Origin: an uncultured Acidobacteriota bacterium
GTDB lineage: Bacteria; Acidobacteriota; Terriglobia; UBA7540
Reading direction: 5' to 3'
Assembly (NCBI GenBank): GCA_937900045.1
Contig: CALCEB010000202.1
Coordinates: 58,468-122,467, forward strand
Length of the DNA stretch: 64,000 nucleotides
Within the stretch, counting starts at the first letter, position 1; each line of letters starts with the position of its first letter. The position numbers were made by a program, and so were the translations under genes. Under the pieces are notes generated by a model. The model worked only from the letters and a program-made list of their open reading frames with translations, was not told where the DNA came from and ran no database searches. This document shows, piece after piece, positions 61,905 to 64,000 of the stretch.

Positions 61905-61945
61905 TCTGCGGCTTTTTCGCAATGCCCGGTCAGAAGCCGCAGACC
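61905..61945. repeat. 11-bp hairpin between the two ADOP genes
   Basis: GTCTGCGGCTT (61905-61915) pairs with AAGCCGCAGAC (61935-61945) around a 19-base loop. It could terminate or separate transcription of the two permease genes; the remaining 61863-62053 gap shows no gene. Confidence 0.5.
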
Positions 61946-62053
61946 TCAAAAACACAGACCTGCGTTACTCAAAGGCCCGCGGCGAGGAAGATCGTTCGCC
62001 GTGCCTACCGCTGCTGTTTGCTGGTCACTCATCACTTGCCACTCGTCACAGCT

Positions 62054-64000
62054 TTATTCGTGCCGCAGCGCCACATTCGGATCGACACGCGAGGCGCGGC
62101 GGGCCGGGATGTAGCTGGCTGCTAAAGCGACCGCACCAAGCAGCACTGCCGCGCCCACGTAAGTGAGCGGATCCCCCGGTTTCACCTCAAACAACATGCT
62201 GGTAAGCAGGCGCGTTGCGGCCAGTGCCCCTGCTAAGCCGAGCGCCACGCCCAGGCCCGCGAACACGAGTCCTTGCCGCAGGATCAGCCGCAGGACGCTC
62301 GCCGGACTTGCGCCGAGCGCCATTCGTAAACCGATTTCATTCGATCTCTGGCTCACCATATACGCCAGCACGCCGTAAACCCCGGCCATAGCCAGGCACA
62401 CTGCGATTCCGGCGAATATGCCGAGCAGCAGCGTGCGGAAGCGAGGCGCCGCTACGTTCTCAGAAACGGAATCTTCCAGAGTGCTGAACCGCATGGGTAC
62501 ATCCGGCGACCGTTCGTAAACCTCGCGACGCAGTGTCTCTGCAAGCGCGTCAGGGGCAATCGTTGTCCGGACCACCACACTCAACGAGGTCCCAGCGCTG
62601 CGCGTATGCTGGTCATACGGCATGTAAATCTCTGGCTCCGGCTCTCGTGCCGGACCATACTGCCGAACATCGCCCACAATCCCCACAATCCTCATGGGCT
62701 TGTCTGTGTCCAGGCCGCAGAAGATAGATCGTCCGATTGGGTTTTGACCCGGAAACGACTGTCGTGCCAGCGATTCGTTGATAATGGCGGTCAGAGGCGC
62801 TTGGTAGGTGTCAACCGCGTTGAAATCCCGGCCAGCCTTAAGCGGAATGTCGAGGGCGGCGAAGGTTCCCTGCGTCACCACGGAGTAAACCGCGTTAGGC
62901 GTGTTAGCTGCAGATCGCTCGGGCAGGTGATCAATCCAATAGCTCCCGCCGCAGCAGGCGTGGCCCGGCAGGGCCATGGTTGCACCGGCGGCCAGCACGC
63001 CTGGTAAGTTTGAGATGTCCCCCAGCAAGCCCCTGTAAAGCCGGGCAGCGTGCAAACGGCCTCCGAGACCCGGACCCGCGGGGACACTCGTGTCCATCAC
63101 CAGGACATGCTCGGGGCGAAAACCGAGTGCTACGTTATCCAGTGCAATGAAGCTCTTCACGAGCAGCCCCGCTCCAGCGAGCAGGATGACGGAAAGCGCA
63201 ATCTCAGCTACTACCAGTGCTCCACGCATTCGCAGTGCGCCGCCCACCATTCGCGCCGTCCCTTGCTTCAGCCCTTCGTTCAAATCAGCACGCGAGGCGT
63301 AGAGGGCCGGCGCCAGGCCAAAGAAAAGGCTGGCCAGCAGAGAGACGGCAAAAGTGAAAGCGAGAACGCGTGCGTCGATGCCCGTTTCAGCAAGGCGCGG
63401 GACGTTGCCTGGGGCCAGCGCTACCAGTGCCTTTGACCCAAAGATCGCGAGAGCCAGGCCAGCCCCCCCTGCCAGCAACGCCAGCAGCGAGCTCTCCGTG
63501 ATCAATTGCCGCAATGTGCGGGTGCGGCTCGCGCCGAGTGCTGTACGAATGACAATTTCTCGTGCTCGTGCCGACGCCCGGGCCAGCAGTAGAGTAGCCA
63601 CGTTCGCGCAGGCAATCAACAAGACCAATCCTACGGCGGCGAGCAACACGTACAGCGTCAGTCGGACGTTTCTCACCATCTCATCGCGCATCCGGGTGAC
63701 GGCGATGCACATGTTCCGGTCGGTTGATGGGTATTCTTTAGTCAGGCGCAACGCGATTGAACTCATCTCCGCCTGCGCTTGATCCAGACGAGTGCCAGGC
63801 TTTAGCCGCCCGACCGCCCAGTAATTGTGTCCGCCTCGCGATTCGACCACGGGGTAGATGGTATCCGCCGGAAACCAGAGGTCAGTTTGATCTGGGAAGT
63901 GAAAACCTGCTGGTAGGACACCAACGATCGTGAGGGGTCTGCCGAACACATGCACCGTCTGCCCAAGCGCGGCAGGGTTGCTGCCGAAGTGGCTCCTGGC
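62054..64000 (-). CDS. ADOP-type ABC permease, N-terminus cut by window edge
   Basis: At least 648 residues; the frame is open to the right edge (ARSHFGSNPAALGQTVHVFG continues into TIVGVLPAGFHFP), so the true start lies outside. It contains the second half of the first periplasmic domain, the three helices (VLLAAVGLVLLIACANVATL), the second MacB domain (FRPEHVLVMDTSVPAGPGLG) and the final helices (QRSNEIGLRMALGASPASVL), ending ARRASRVDPNVALRHE. It is a paralogue of the gene at 59196-61862 in the same orientation; such tandem pairs are characteristic of Acidobacteriota. Confidence 0.9.
   Translation of the reverse strand, partial: ARSHFGSNPAALGQTVHVFGRPLTIVGVLPAGFHFPDQTDLWFPADTIYPVVESRGGHNYWAVGRLKPGTRLDQAQAEMSSIALRLTKEYPSTDRNMCIAVTRMRDEMVRNVRLTLYVLLAAVGLVLLIACANVATLLLARASARAREIVIRTALGASRTRTLRQLITESSLLALLAGGAGLALAIFGSKALVALAPGNVPRLAETGIDARVLAFTFAVSLLASLFFGLAPALYASRADLNEGLKQGTARMVGGALRMRGALVVAEIALSVILLAGAGLLVKSFIALDNVALGFRPEHVLVMDTSVPAGPGLGGRLHAARLYRGLLGDISNLPGVLAAGATMALPGHACCGGSYWIDHLPERSAANTPNAVYSVVTQGTFAALDIPLKAGRDFNAVDTYQAPLTAIINESLARQSFPGQNPIGRSIFCGLDTDKPMRIVGIVGDVRQYGPAREPEPEIYMPYDQHTRSAGTSLSVVVRTTIAPDALAETLRREVYERSPDVPMRFSTLEDSVSENVAAPRFRTLLLGIFAGIAVCLAMAGVYGVLAYMVSQRSNEIGLRMALGASPASVLRLILRQGLVFAGLGVALGLAGALAATRLLTSMLFEVKPGDPLTYVGAAVLLGAVALAASYIPARRASRVDPNVALRHE

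Overview
The window looks like chromosomal DNA from an Acidobacteriota bacterium. This is an inference from gene content: two large MacB/FtsX-type permeases of the acidobacterial duplicated orphan permease (ADOP) kind, PEP-CTERM proteins, a carboxypeptidase-regulatory-domain TonB receptor, a ClpC/BamA/Skp set and moderately GC-rich sequence. No rRNA, tRNA, prophage, transposase or CRISPR array was recognised. Many intergenic gaps hold short inverted-repeat elements of at least three families, and several apparent upstream start codons are artefacts of reading through them.

Layout. 1-2659 (-): a three-gene set with a secreted protein, a two-helix membrane protein and a trypsin-like protease cut by the left edge. 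3080-9189 (-): MFS exporter, Tat-exported TIM-barrel protein, exported amidohydrolase, then a polyamine pair (pyruvoyl-dependent arginine decarboxylase and a deoxyhypusine-synthase-like enzyme). 9484-17340 (+): mtnA, a DinG-like helicase, queD, mreB, mreC, glgB, met by a convergent LacI-type regulator. 18740-24962 (-): the most interesting region, a compact halopyrrole-type cassette with a prolyl-carrier dehydrogenase homologue, a proline-type adenylation enzyme, a stand-alone carrier protein and two flavin-dependent halogenases, with no release or downstream assembly enzyme in view. 25560-32117: aldehyde dehydrogenase, orphan NtrY-like kinase, PEP-CTERM protein, GH3 glycosidase. 32609-33616 (-): PIN toxin/antitoxin pair. 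33656-42289 (+): envelope and proteostasis block (LolC/E-type permease, LolD, ClpC, BamA, Skp). 42442-47525: folD, a PEP-CTERM protein, and a TonB receptor behind a sigma70-like promoter and a cobalamin riboswitch. 47690-49661 (-): cytosine methyltransferase, HNH nuclease and Vsr. 50007-59127: XRE regulator, class III aminotransferase divergent from a methyltransferase, ornithine-cyclodeaminase-family enzyme, membrane MutS-like ATPase, creatininase-family protein, aldose epimerase, VapBC. 59196-64000 (-): two ADOP permeases, the second cut by the right edge.

How the parts fit. The halopyrrole cassette contains the steps known from pyoluteorin-type pathways: proline activation and loading on a carrier, oxidation to pyrrolyl-carrier, then halogenation. 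What the pyrrole is passed to is not visible. The polyamine pair would turn arginine into agmatine and then use a spermidine/agmatine-type substrate in an NAD-dependent aminobutyl transfer. The envelope block carries outer-membrane protein and lipoprotein biogenesis functions, which matches the many exported proteins. All functional calls rest on motifs read by eye; no database search was run.
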